Source: Rhodotorula mucilaginosa (taxonomy: Eukaryota > Basidiomycota > Microbotryomycetes > Sporidiobolales > Sporidiobolaceae). Taken from it: a stretch of 64,000 nucleotides of DNA. Positions 50,034-60,429 of the stretch are shown piece after piece. Under the pieces are notes generated by a model. The model was not told where the DNA came from and ran no database searches. It worked only from the letters and a program-made list of their open reading frames with translations. Each line of letters starts with the position of its first letter. Position 1 is the stretch's first letter. The DNA is taken from the NCBI GenBank assembly GCA_034406715.1, contig CP137870.1, positions 930,001 through 994,000 on the forward strand, read 5' to 3'. A program made the position numbers and the translations under genes.

Positions 50034-51464
50034 CTACGCCTTGGGAGCCAAGTTGGACGGCGCCGCGAGGGCCTGCTCGCCCTTCGGCGTGACGTAGCAA
50101 GAGCTGATACCGCCGTCGACCTTGAAGTCTGTACGTGGATCACGAATACCGAGCATCGCCAACATGGGTCAATCAAGGGATAAACCTGCAACGATGGGTC
50201 TCTTCAGATCGCGTACCAGTTCCGGTGATGAAGCTGCTGTCGTCGCTAGCGAGGAACGCGGCCGCGCGAGCCTGCTCAACCGCCTCACCGAAGCGACCCA
50301 TCGGGATGTGCACCATCCGGCGCTCCTTCTTCTCCGGCGTGTCGAGGAACTTCATCAGGAGCTCTGTCTTGAGCGGACCGGGGCAGAGCGAGTTGATTCG
50401 GATCCCTTCGCGCGCGTGAACCATGGCGAGCTCGCGAGTCATGGCCAAGACGGCACCCTTCGAAGCGGTGTCTGTGTACGACGGTTAAGCATCATGCTGA
50501 AGTCAGCGCTTCCTGTCGGGACAAACGACCCCCGCTGGCTCCGGAGAGCTCGAGGTGAACGACGAGCCGATCAAGAGTGTTTGACCTACATGCGATCTGA
50601 GGCGTCGCCGCTCCGAGGATGGCGACGAACGAAGCCGTGTTGATGATGCTCCCCTTGCTGCCGCCCGGGTTCTTGCGCATGGCGTCGATCGCGTACTTGC
50701 AGCCCCACCAGACTCCCTTGACGTTACTGCGTTCGAGTCGGCGGCGCAGGCAATGTGGTGAGTATCCTCCTCACCTCGGCAAGATTGGCGCAGTAGCTTA
50801 CACTGCATAGTTGGGAAGAAAGAGATCAGCTGGACGTAAGCAAGAGGGGAAAGGAGACGAACGCAGACGAACTGTTCATGGTCAGGTCCCAGATGCGCTC
50901 CGAGGTGTTGAGCGCATTGTCGTCCTCGGGGTGCATGATGCCGGCGTTGTTGCTGTGCGGACCGCGACTACGCATCAGCACGACCCTTGCTGGTCGACTT
51001 GCCCAGCTTGTACGACGGCTGAAGGGGAGATGCCAGGTCACGCACAACATGACATCGAGCCTGCCAAAGGTCTCGACGGCGGTCGCGACGAGGTTCTTGA
51101 TGTCGTCCTCTTTGGAGACGTCGCACTTGACGGCGATCGCCTTGGGGGCGTCCTGGACCTCGGTCTTGATGATCTCGACGGCGCGGTTGGCAGCATCGAC
51201 GTTGATGTCGGCGACGACGACGTGGGCGCCTTCTCCGGCAAAGACGAGGGCCGACTCGAGACCGATCCCGCTATTTCGTGTGCGCAAATATGCATAGCGG
51301 CGGTGAGGATTGTGGTCGAGCGGGTTCAAGTGGGGCGGCAAAGAGCGGGTAGAAGAGAGGAGGGGTCAGCGGCATGGAGAAGGGTGCGAGGGAGCGGAGA
51401 GGACATACGATGCTCCGCCAGTGACGATGGCGACCTTCTTATCGAGGCGGAGAGTGGCAGGCAT
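50034..51464 (-). CDS. Short-chain dehydrogenase/reductase (classical SDR)
   Basis: The spliced protein starts MPATLRLDKKVAIVTGGASG and continues IGLESALVFAGEGAHVVVAD, giving the TGxxxGIG cofactor loop and an acidic residue at the end of the second strand, which favours NAD. Other landmarks are VKCDVSKEDDIKNLVATAVE, NNAGIMHPEDDNALNTSE, the catalytic Ser in SIINTASFVAILGAATPQI and the YTASK catalytic pair. The catalytic Tyr codon is itself split by an intron (T then AC). The end reads NSLCPGPLKTELLMKFLD ... DFKVDGGISSCYVTPKGEQA with stop at 50036-50034. Substrate unknown; 3-oxoacyl reductase or glucose-dehydrogenase-like types are possible. Confidence 0.9.
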
Positions 51465-51788
51465 TGCTATGGAGTGAATGGACGAGAGTCAGCCCTGCTC
51501 CGCCGTATCTCTCTCTTCCCGTCAAGTCGTGCGAATCCAGCCAAACCCAAACACACGGCGCTAGAACCCGCACTGCTAACCAGAGATCAGGCTTATCTAC
51601 CGCTGAGCAATACGCATTCGACCGGCCTCTGCGAATTCACTTGACCGCTTCCGCCGCGGCCTCGCCCCTGTCATCGAACCGGAGGCCACCACACTGGCAC
51701 TTCTCGCACCAGTGCAGCCTAGTGAAACGTATTCAGAACAGCTCGAAGGCGATCATACAGACGGTGCTCGTGGAGAAGGGAGCGGATC
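51465..51788. other. Divergent promoter SDR / PHA2
   Basis: This 324-base spacer holds both promoters. A tRNA-like string on the minus strand near 51556-51613 was examined and rejected. Confidence 0.4.
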
Positions 51789-52777
51789 ATGGTCGCCGCC
51801 GCCGCAACTACCTCGACCTCGGCTGCGAGCGGAGCTAACGGGACTCGTCAGCTACCGCGCGTCGCCTTCCTCGGTCCGCTCGGCACTTACTCTCACCAGG
51901 TGCGCGACAGGTAGAGAGCGAGTCCGGTCAAGACAGGGTCATTGACCACCCGTTGTCCGACAGGCCGCGACCGATTTCTTTGGCGAGTGCGAATGCGTTC
52001 CGCAAGAGCGAATAGCAGGTGCTTCACCTCCCTTACCTTTACAGCAAGTACAATGAACCCTTGCAAACTCACATCTGGTCTCGCCTTCAGATGTCTTCAC
52101 GGCTGTCTCTGCCTCGACCGCAACATATGGCGTTGTCCCGATCGAGAACTCGTCGTTTGGTCCGGTCGCAGAAACGGTGGAGCAGCTCCGCACGTCGGAG
52201 CTCGCACTACGAGGCATGACGGCTCTGCGTATAGGGCATGCATTGCTCGCGAGCAAGCAGGCGACCGAGGCGCCCCCGAGAAGAGTTTACAGCCACGAGC
52301 AGGTGAGGCGCGCGTGGCGTGTATGCCTTCACCTTAACAACCGTCTTGCTTGGCCTCGAAGATTAGCAGTCAGGGCGAACAAAGCGTACTGACACTCGGG
52401 CATGTGCGCTCACAGGCGCTCGGTCAATGTCGTCGATACTTGATAGAACGATATCCGGATACCGAGATCGTCCAAGTCAACTCGACGGCCAAAGCTGCTC
52501 AGGAAGCGGCCCAAGATCCGGAGGGGATGGCCGTCTGCTCCTACAAATGCGCAGAAGTGTATGACCTCCGAGTCGTCGACCGAGATATACAGGACGCGGG
52601 CGAGAGTGAGTTTGCTGTTCCGGGGACTCTTCCTGCGTTTCGACACTCCACTAACCCCCGGTTCTCCTTGCAGCCAATACGACTCGCTTTGTCGTGCTCT
52701 CGAAAGCATCCACCACGCTCCCGAATGCATATCCTGTCTCGCAAACATCCTCATCGCCCGTAGAGAAGACAACTTGA
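51789..52777 (+). CDS. PHA2: Prephenate dehydratase, lacking the ACT domain
   Basis: Pha2 converts prephenate to phenylpyruvate in phenylalanine synthesis. Five exons give about 220 residues. The catalytic domain is recognisable: VAFLGPLGTYSHQ, AATDFFGECECVPQ, DVFTAVSASTATYGVVPIEN followed by SSFGPVAETV, HALLAS, NSTAKAAQEAAQDPEGMAV and TNTTRFVVLSK (the TRF motif that contacts substrate). The start at 51789 gives a short Ala/Ser/Thr leader. The frame ends about 25 residues after TRF (stop 52775-52777). In most fungi a regulatory ACT domain of about 80-100 residues follows; none is visible before the next gene at 52997. Confidence 0.9.
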
Positions 52778-52996
52778 AAGACGATTTGAATATTCAGGTC
52801 CACCTCGGACTTTGTATTCTCGTCCTCGTTCCATTCGTATCAGACTCTACAACTGCACCGGTCGTCCAGTGACCGACTTTGAAGCGCAAAGAGCCGTTTC
52901 CTCCCCTTTTCCCTGTCCCGACAGCCTTGCACCGCCTCCTCCACTTCATCTCTTCCTCTCCGACGCCTTGCGAGACGCCTCGCGGCGCACGTTGGA

Positions 52997-55583
52997 ATGC
53001 CGCGAGCGTCGACTTCAGCACACACGCTCGACTCTCCCGGCTTCCGCAAGTCGACCCCTCGTCGCGCCGCAGCGCAGCGAGCTTCGACCAACATCGCTTC
53101 GACTTCGGCTCAGCTCCTTCAGACCGCGATCGAATTGAACGGCAAGGGGAAGGAGCGAGCGGTCACTCAGGATGGCGGCGTACCTTTTGAGATGGCTCCT
53201 GAGCTCGCACGGGGTCGATCCAAGCGAGAGGGGAAACGCGGAACCGAAGACCAGCAAGAGAAGCCGTCGAAGCGGCGCAAAGTGACTGCCGACCAGCGGA
53301 CTGGCGCTTCGAACATCCAGGATCAGGGCTCGCAGCCTTCAGTCACTGCGCAGGAACCGAGCCCCGTCCGGAAAAGGTCCGACCAGGATGATCGCGCGGC
53401 GCGACCACCTCGGAAGAAACGCACCAAGAAGCACGTCCGGATCGCGCCGCATACGACCGCCGACGCTTCGGATGGCGAGACTTCGACGTACCAGCCTAGC
53501 ACAGCTAGCGACAGCGACTCGGACGACACCGTAGTCTCGAGACCGATCGGGCGCGCGCTCGCAAATACCGGCGCAGCAGCAGCTCTCGCCGCGTCCGACG
53601 ACGGCAGCATCGACTGGGCCGACCCGCTCTCGATCCCAACCGCGCAACCATTCCGGAGCAGGCGGTACTGGCAATGGCTCGAACTCGGGATCTGTCACTC
53701 GGCGGTGCACGATGTCGCGAGGGACGAGTCGCATCTCGGCCGGGCGCTCGTCGAGTGGGAACTGCTGCGTCAACATCGCGCGGCCGAGGAGGCCCTCGCG
53801 CGTCCTGTGCAGTCGCTCGAGGACGGTGAAGCGCAGCCAGAATACTCGAGGGCGGGGTCAGCTGCACTCGACACGCCGAACGGATCGAGGATCGGTACGC
53901 CCGAGCAGCCTGCGGCGGCGGAGGAAGATGATGTTGAGGAGGAGGACGCCACTCCTCGCCCGACGAAGCGACCCCGCCAACGCCGCGCCGACATTTCTTT
54001 GCCCTCACACGACCCCAATCGCGCCTTGACCCCTTTTCCAGTCACGCGCGCCACGGCCGAGCAACTCGAAGTCGACGAAAACGGGGTCAACCTCTTGCCG
54101 TTGCCGTCGGCGGTCGCGCTGGCCAAGATGGCTCGCTGGCCTGTCCATTCCTCTCTCGTTCAACCGCCGTCAGAAGGAGAGGTGGAGGTCGCGCGACCGG
54201 ACGCGCTTGAAGAGGCGCTGCTCGCGCAGTATGAGCGCTTTGCGAGAGGGCGGAATGCGGCGACTCTCCCGGCCTTGGCCCCGCCGCGAACGACGCGAGC
54301 TCCCAGTGCTTACGCTCCCGGTGGTCCATTCGAGCGTGAGCATGACGGCGGCGCAATGCAGGACGACAGCGGCATTGGATCCGACTCCGACTCGAGTGAC
54401 GAGCTCGACAACTTGCAAGACGACGACGACGACTTGCTCCTCGAGCCAGAATCGCTCCCACCTTCAATGACTTCGATCCCGCCCACGATCGACAAGGTCT
54501 TGCTTCGCCTACTCGACCTCGTCCCGAAAGCGCCACTGCCCGCGTACGATTACTGGACCCAGAAGACTCGGACGGAGGAATTGTTGAAAGATGACAAGCA
54601 GCGAGGCTTTGTCCGGGACGAGTGTGCACCCGGATGGGAGGAAGTGTTGGCGATTGCGAGGGAGATGGAGCTCCCGGCACAGTGAGTCGAGAGTCATCGG
54701 CTACCATGATGTTCACTAGGGCTGATCCCGCCGTCGTGACATGCGCAGCGTGGTCGATGAACTGGAAACGCAACTCGTCTCGATCTTTGGCGCGCCGAGT
54801 CGCGGCACGAGTGCGTCCTCTTCATATGTGTTTCTCTAGCAGACATGCGCCGGTACTGATAAACGCTGGAATCGTATCCAGCGAGACGACTGCCTTCCCC
54901 CGGCCTGGCCGACAAGTTTGTCGTCCGCGTTCATCCTCGCTCGTCGAAAGCTGTAGCTGCTCAAGACGACGACGATGAGGTGCGTGCTCCTCCTCGGTTC
55001 TGCAGCTACGTTGTTCTGGCAGCTCTGACCTCCGGAAGCGTTGGATAACAGGGTCCGACCTCACCGGCGCCTTCGAGCGCAGCTGGCGATGCCGACTTGG
55101 AAACCGCGAACCGCCGCTCAGCACGCAGCACGCCCGCGCCACGCACGTCGACCAGCCCCGCTCCGTCTTCTGATGCCGCACGGGTGTCTGACAGCGTCGA
55201 AGATGAGCGCGCCGCCCCAGGAGCAAGAGGCGGCCGACGCGGACCCCCTCGCGATCGGACTGCTGCTGCAGCAGCGGGCGCGCCGCAGCCCCGACGCGTC
55301 TACAAGCCTTATGTCTACAGCGAGGCTCAGAGGGCGCGCAAGGCCGCTTATAAGCGAGAACGGCGTCGTCGCGAAAAGGAACAGAGGTGCGTTATACTCC
55401 CGAGGCGGGAGCGAAATGAACGCGTTGCAAACCATTTCTCTCGACTGACCTCTTTTCTCTCTCCCGGTTTTCTTTTTTCGGCGCCCGCCCTGCAGAGACG
55501 CGGCTTCCGCAGCTGGAGAACCCTCGTCGAGCATGTCTGCGGCGGATCAAGGCGGGACCGGCGCTGCCCTGGTGACCGAGTAG
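52997..55583 (+). CDS. Large disordered nuclear-type protein, unrecognised
   Basis: A long first exon (52997 to about 54681) and four more short exons give roughly 790 residues. The N-terminal 180 residues are basic and disordered with likely nuclear signals (SKRRKV, PPRKKRTKKHVR). A conserved-looking patch follows: PFRSRRYWQWLELGICHSAV and HLGRALVEWELLRQHRAAEE. An acidic Asp/Glu/Ser region precedes a second ordered patch (IDKVLLRLLDLVPKAPLPAY, then WTQKTRTEELLKDD and WEEVLAIAREMEL). Later exons add RVHPRSSKAVAAQDDDDE and a basic helix (RARKAAYKRERRRREKEQR). Nuclear localisation, perhaps in rDNA or chromatin, is likely from composition only; no family is named. Stop at 55581-55583. Confidence 0.72.
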
Positions 55584-56457
55584 AGCAATTGCTCGTCGCA
55601 AGGCAAAAATTCTCTTCCTGCGTTTTTTTTTGCTCCCAGCTTGCGAGACGCGCCAGCATACATGATATGCACATTGCAACGACTCGGCAACCTTTCTTGC
55701 ACAGCCTTAAGGTGAACGTCTTGCGCAGCCTCGCCTAACTTGGCGCGACGTTACTGCCGGCGCCGAGATGACACCGACGCGAGCTCGCGAGGTACTCGCG
55801 GCAAAACGGACGGAAAATACGCCAATCGGTTCAAATACCTCGGGACTATAGTGCGAATACTGTACTATAGCTGACTCAAGATAAGTTGTGGGCTGAGTCA
55901 TGAAGTGTAGCTGACTGTGCAAGGGGTTTTTAGTCATCGCATCACGACAGCGACGTTGCGGACCGCTGAGGTGATTGATCGCCAAAATTTCGATGCCGAA
56001 GTCGTCGGAACCTCACAGAGTCAAGTCATCGGCGCTGGCACAGCTTTACCTTCTAACCAGTCACGCATACGCACTACACTCTCGAGTCTCGCTGCTCTAT
56101 CGCCCAAAAGGTGCATCAAGAGCGCCCGAGGTCCAGGACACGTCGACCTGCCGCCGATCAAGAGCCCACGAGAAGTTAGAACGTGCCGGAGCCTTCGATC
56201 CACGCAAGTCGTCCCCAACCCCGTTCTTCTCTCCTCCTCTTCCTTCCACGCTCCCTGGTCCCTCGGTCAGCGTCGCAAGCACCCCGCAAGGAGCGCAGCC
56301 AAGGCTACCCGCAATCCCTCCTCGCCGTCAGCCGTGAGTCGCACGCCCCTCCTGTCTTCCCCACTCGGCATCCACGTTCTCTCGGCGAGTCCTCCTCTCG
56401 AGCCTACAGCTGACCCTCCGGTGCACTCGGTCCACTGCAGAAGTACTCGAGAAGGTC
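55584..56457. other. Long upstream region with AT-rich palindromes and TGASTCA pair
   Basis: This is the longest spacer in the window (874 bases). It has an unusually AT-rich patch (55840-55905), listed separately. A spliced 5' UTR exon for the next gene is possible: a GTGAGTC donor near 56335 and a CACTGCAG acceptor near 56433-56440. Confidence 0.45.
55845..55900. promoter_or_regulatory. AT-rich element with CTATAGT inverted repeat and two TGASTCA sites
   Basis: CTATAGT (55846-55852) and ACTATAG (55864-55870) form an inverted repeat. TGACTCA (55872-55878) and TGAGTCA (55894-55900) match the Gcn4/AP-1 bZIP consensus exactly, 22 bases apart start to start. Position is about 560 bases before the ATG at 56458. 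Confidence 0.45.
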
Positions 56458-57267
56458 ATGTCTGCCATGTACGCTCACCGCCAACCGCTCGGTCACGCCT
56501 CCGAACCCGTCGCCGGCCCCTCCACCGTCAAGCCAAGCAACGTGGGCGTTCCGGTCAACCGTCGAGACTCGGTCGCTTCCATCGCCAGCAGCTGCTACAG
56601 CTACGGCAGCAGCAGTAGCTCGGGATCCTCGACCGCCGGCTACGACTCGGACGACACGATCGAGGAGGATGACGAGATCGCGACGCCGCCGTTCCTCCCC
56701 GCTGACGCGGCAGACGGCTTCAGCAGCAACAAGGGCAAGGGCAAAGCCACCGAAGACCACCCCTACCTCGACCTGAGTGGAACGTTCGCCACCTTCTCGC
56801 TCTCCGAGGACAACCTCGTCGCGTCGGTCCCTCTGTCCCCTCCGTCGCCGACTCGCCCGCTCCCTCCTGCCGAGGCGGTCGCGCCCAGTCCCGCCCCCGC
56901 CGTCACTCCGACTGCGAGTCCGCGCATTGCATTCCAGTCGACACCGTCAAAACCGCCGCCGCCGCCGCCGAGCAGCGAGACCGTCGCCGTCGCGGTGACG
57001 AACCCGGATTCGGAGCCCCCCTCCTCGGCGCACGTTCGGCCTCTGCCGCAGCCTTCTCCGCCGACGCGCGCCGTCGAAGAAGCCCACCGCGGTCGGAGTC
57101 GCTGGCCGAGGCTCCTGTGGCGCTCCGAACTCGACATGGACTCGCTCGTCGTCCTGAAAAATTACCACGAGCGCGCCGTCGGCCAGCCGCTCCCCGTCCT
57201 CCGCGCCGGGATGGTCCCGAAACAAGTCGAGACGTGGTCTCGCCGCATGGAATACGCCGGACTCTAA
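56458..57267 (+). CDS. Serine/proline-rich protein with a conserved-looking C-terminus, unrecognised
   Basis: A single frame of 269 residues starts MSAMYAHRQPLGHASEPVAG. It is mostly disordered: Ser/Gly run (SYGSSSSSGSSTAGYDSDD), acidic patch, then Pro-rich segments. The last 55 residues look ordered: RWPRLLWRSELDMDSLVVLK, NYHERAVGQPLPVLRAGMVP and VETWSRRMEYAGL at the very end. The ending, rich in Trp, Arg and Leu, looks like a short binding motif. No family is recognised. Codon usage and GC are as for the neighbours. Confidence 0.65.
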   Translation: MSAMYAHRQPLGHASEPVAGPSTVKPSNVGVPVNRRDSVASIASSCYSYGSSSSSGSSTAGYDSDDTIEEDDEIATPPFLPADAADGFSSNKGKGKATEDHPYLDLSGTFATFSLSEDNLVASVPLSPPSPTRPLPPAEAVAPSPAPAVTPTASPRIAFQSTPSKPPPPPPSSETVAVAVTNPDSEPPSSAHVRPLPQPSPPTRAVEEAHRGRSRWPRLLWRSELDMDSLVVLKNYHERAVGQPLPVLRAGMVPKQVETWSRRMEYAGL

Positions 57268-57756
57268 AACCGGCCCCTTCCCTCGTTCGCTTCGACCCCT
57301 CTCCGGACACTCATCCGTCCGTCCGATGTGTAAAACTACCCCCAACTGCCTCATTCACTTGTTCGACCGTTCTCAACACGGTCTTTCCCACGTTCATCCA
57401 ACCCTCGCATTCACGCTCCCTGTACCCGCATTCACCTCCCCGCGTATCAACCAAACCGTCGAGCCTGCTGCACCTCTTGCGCGCCGACGAAGTAACGGAT
57501 TCTCGCTTGTCTTGAAAAAAATGAAAACCCCCCTCTGATTTGTGTAGACAGTCTACTGCATTACCACAACCCACCAATCAACCATCACGAAGCGTGTAGT
57601 GAGCCTCACGATAGGAAGCGGGTGCGATTTGGCGAACGCGAGAGACGCCGGAAGAAGACGAACGTGCAGCGCACATGGAACAAGCCACCGAAGAGAACGG
57701 AGAACAACAAAGCATCGGTAGCTTGCACGCGAAACCTACCGAAAGTAACAACCGAG
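57268..57756. other. Convergent 3' region
   Basis: This 489-base spacer between convergent genes contains an A-rich run (tcttgaaaaaaatgaaaacc near 57508) and no supported gene. Confidence 0.45.
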
Positions 57757-60234
57757 TCACGCCTGCATCGGCACATCCTCTAAAGGTGGTTCTTCGGCCG
57801 CTTCAGTCCCCGACGGCGCGGGCGCGGGCGCCGACAAGCGCGCCATGCCGACCCTGCACTCCTCGATCTGCAGGGCCGTCTCGCCGAGCACCTTGCCGAG
57901 CGAGACGTCGCGCATGACGGTACGGTTGATCTCGCCCTGGAGGCCGACCAACGCCTCGGCGAGCCGGAACGCTTTTTCAAACTGGACTTTTTCGAGTCGC
58001 TCAAAGACGCCGAGCGAGCCCGTCCTCGACGCGCCTTCGGCGGCGGCCGCGAATGCCTCAAAGATGGATTGCTCGCCCTCGGCGAGGCGACGGATCGCGG
58101 CGTTGCCACTCGCGACGAGGGCCGAACCGCTCGCGCCTTTCGGACCGGCGGCGTGGAGGGCGGTTTGAGCGTCGACGGCGAGTTTGGCGATCCGACCGAG
58201 GTTCCGGATCGTCAGGGCGGCAAAGAAACCGATACCCGTCGCGTTCGAGTCGGCTGCAGGCGCTTCGCGCTCGGCGTGGATCCGCTCGTGATGCAAGATG
58301 CACGGCGGGTCGGTCAGGTTGGACCCGTCGTCGGACGGGGTAGGCTGCGTCGGAATGTGCGTCCTGAGATGCAGAGCCAGGTCGCCGCGTCGGAGGCGCA
58401 AGTCTGTTTGCAGCGATGTGTAGGTGCAAGAACCCCACAGGCACTTGGGTTCCGGTTGCGCGAGGTGCGTTTCCATGACGTGCTGATATGTGGCGGCGGG
58501 CGAATCGAGCGTACTCTGCATTTGGCAGCCATTCCATCGACACCGGTACCGACTGCGCAAGTCTGCACGTACGCGCGCTGTGTGAGTCTCAACCGCCGCA
58601 CAGGGAAGAAAAGAGACGGGGGAGGACGCGTACCAGGTCGATCGCGGATCTTGAGACCCTTGATCACAAAGTTCCGCTGCCCACCTTCCTCCGATACCAT
58701 CGGCAAGACGTTCGGGAACGCCTGCTGCGATGCTTTGATGACTTCGGCCGCCGCGAGGAGGGGAGGCAAGTCGGGGCGTGCGTGAGGCTCGAACTGGGTT
58801 CGATAAGATGTCCAGAGCACGACTTGCGGGACGGAGGAAGCCGGATCTGCCTCGAATGCGGTCCGCATCCAGGTGAGGGTCCGACTCGGCTCGACGAGCG
58901 TGATCAGGTGGGCGAGTTCCTCGGGCGAGACGAGGCTGTCGGTCGGCTGAATCGGGTTCGGGGTCGGCTTGCGGACGTGCTTGACTCCGTGCAGGTCATG
59001 GTAGTAGCGTCCGTCGAAGGGTGCAACCCGGAGGTCAATGCTGACTTCCTCGAGCTTGGCGCGGACGTGGAACTTGCTGATCAAGAGGCGGAGGATGCCG
59101 ACGAGTTCGGGGCGTTCGGCGAAGAGGACAGCGTTAGAGGGGAGGAGGGTATGCTGGTAGATGAATTCGAGGATGGCGAGGTTCAACTCGGTGTCTGCGA
59201 CGGGGAGCAGCTCGACGGCGGTCTGGATCGGATGCGGATGCGGCTTCGGAAGCGGTTCGATGCCGTTGTAGGCGAGGAGGGCAAACACGGCGTCTGACTT
59301 GCCGTTGAGTGCGAGCGCAGTCAGAGTTCGGAAGCCGGCCAGGAGGAGGGCGCGGTCGGACGAGCGGGTCAACGCGACGAGGAGAGGGAAGAGGCGGACG
59401 GCGGGCGAGTCGAGAGCTTCCGGTTTCGGAGGCGGTTTGTCGCCGTCGTCCGCTGCGTCGGCTGCTCCTGCCGCGATCGGATGACCGGGCAGGGCGAGGG
59501 GCACGTGCTCGGCGATGCACTCGAGGACGTCGAGGAGGTAGATCCGGATCTCGGTCGTCTCCTCGCCGTCGAGGGCGTCCGACTGGCCCTCCTCGAGGAC
59601 ATCGCAAATCGTCCGGAGCAGTTTCTTGCTCGCGAGGAGTGGGTCTCGACTTCGAGATTCGGGCGCGAGGTTGCGGAGGATGAGGGCCGCTTCGCCGGCT
59701 CGTCTCCGGAGGACACTCCGTGCTTCCTGGCCCACGATGGCCGCTAGAGCGGGCAGCCCGCGTTCCCGATCCGCCTTGCGCCGCTCGAGGTAGTCCCGCA
59801 CGATGGCGAGGCACCCATCGAGCAAGCCTGGGAACTCGCTCAGCCGGACGAGATCCGGTTCGATGGAGGTCATCTGGACGAGGCGGTCTAGTCCAAAGTC
59901 GATCTCTGCCGGCACGCCTGACCGGATAGAGAGTACGAGGCGGTTGTTGGGACCGGTCTCGAGGTATGCATCTGTGTAACGCGCCGTGTGGTCAGTCTTG
60001 TTTGGGTCTGCACGTGAGAGCCGAGAGGGAAGGACCGAGTTTCGAGTCTCCAGACGCACGTCCGCCGAACACGCGGTTCCATTTCTCGCGTACGAGTGCT
60101 CGCGCACTGCCCCTCGCCTGGCCGCTCTGTCCTCCTCGCGCTGCTGCTGGTTTGGCGATGCCCGGCTGTGCGTATTGTTGCGGTGCCCGGTTCGACGCGA
60201 ACGACGCGCCTGGGCGGCCTGGAATTGCGCTCAT
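57757..60234 (-). CDS. RSC9: RSC9-like subunit of the RSC chromatin remodeler
   Basis: Rsc9 is the fungal counterpart of ARID2 in the SWI/SNF-family RSC complex. Exon 1 starts MSAIPGRPGASFASNRAPQQ, disordered. The long middle exon is an alpha-helical repeat region (FGLDRLVQMTSIEPDLVRLS, NLAILEFIYQHTLLPSNAVL, YYHDLHGVKHVRKPTPNPIQ) and then HLITLVEPSRTLTWMRTAFE, the region comparable to the RFX-like part. The C-terminal exon has paired zinc fingers: CRWNGC...HVMETH and CLWGSC...HLRTH. A helical, Ala-rich tail ends DVPMQA. No ARID DNA-binding domain is visible before the helical region. Stop at 57759-57757. Confidence 0.82.
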
Positions 60235-60429
60235 CGCTTGGATGAGGCACTCTCGAGCCGTGCAGCTGCCCGTTCGCCGGCTTCTCGTTGCGAGTGAGGC
60301 GAGTCGTGGTCAAAGCGATTCCGTTGAGAAGGCACAGTCCCTTGACCTCGACCACTCTCGCTCTCCACAACGACCAGCGCTAAAGGCAGGAGGACAGACT
60401 GAAGAACAAGCTACAAGAGCGACTGCACG

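Noticed and set aside
51556-51613. tRNA-like string on the minus strand (GCTCAGCGGTAGA ... GGGTTCTAGC)
   Set aside because: It resembles A and B boxes, but no 7-base acceptor stem pairs, the T-stem has a mismatch, and the anticodon arm does not fold. At most a decayed relic or a coincidence.
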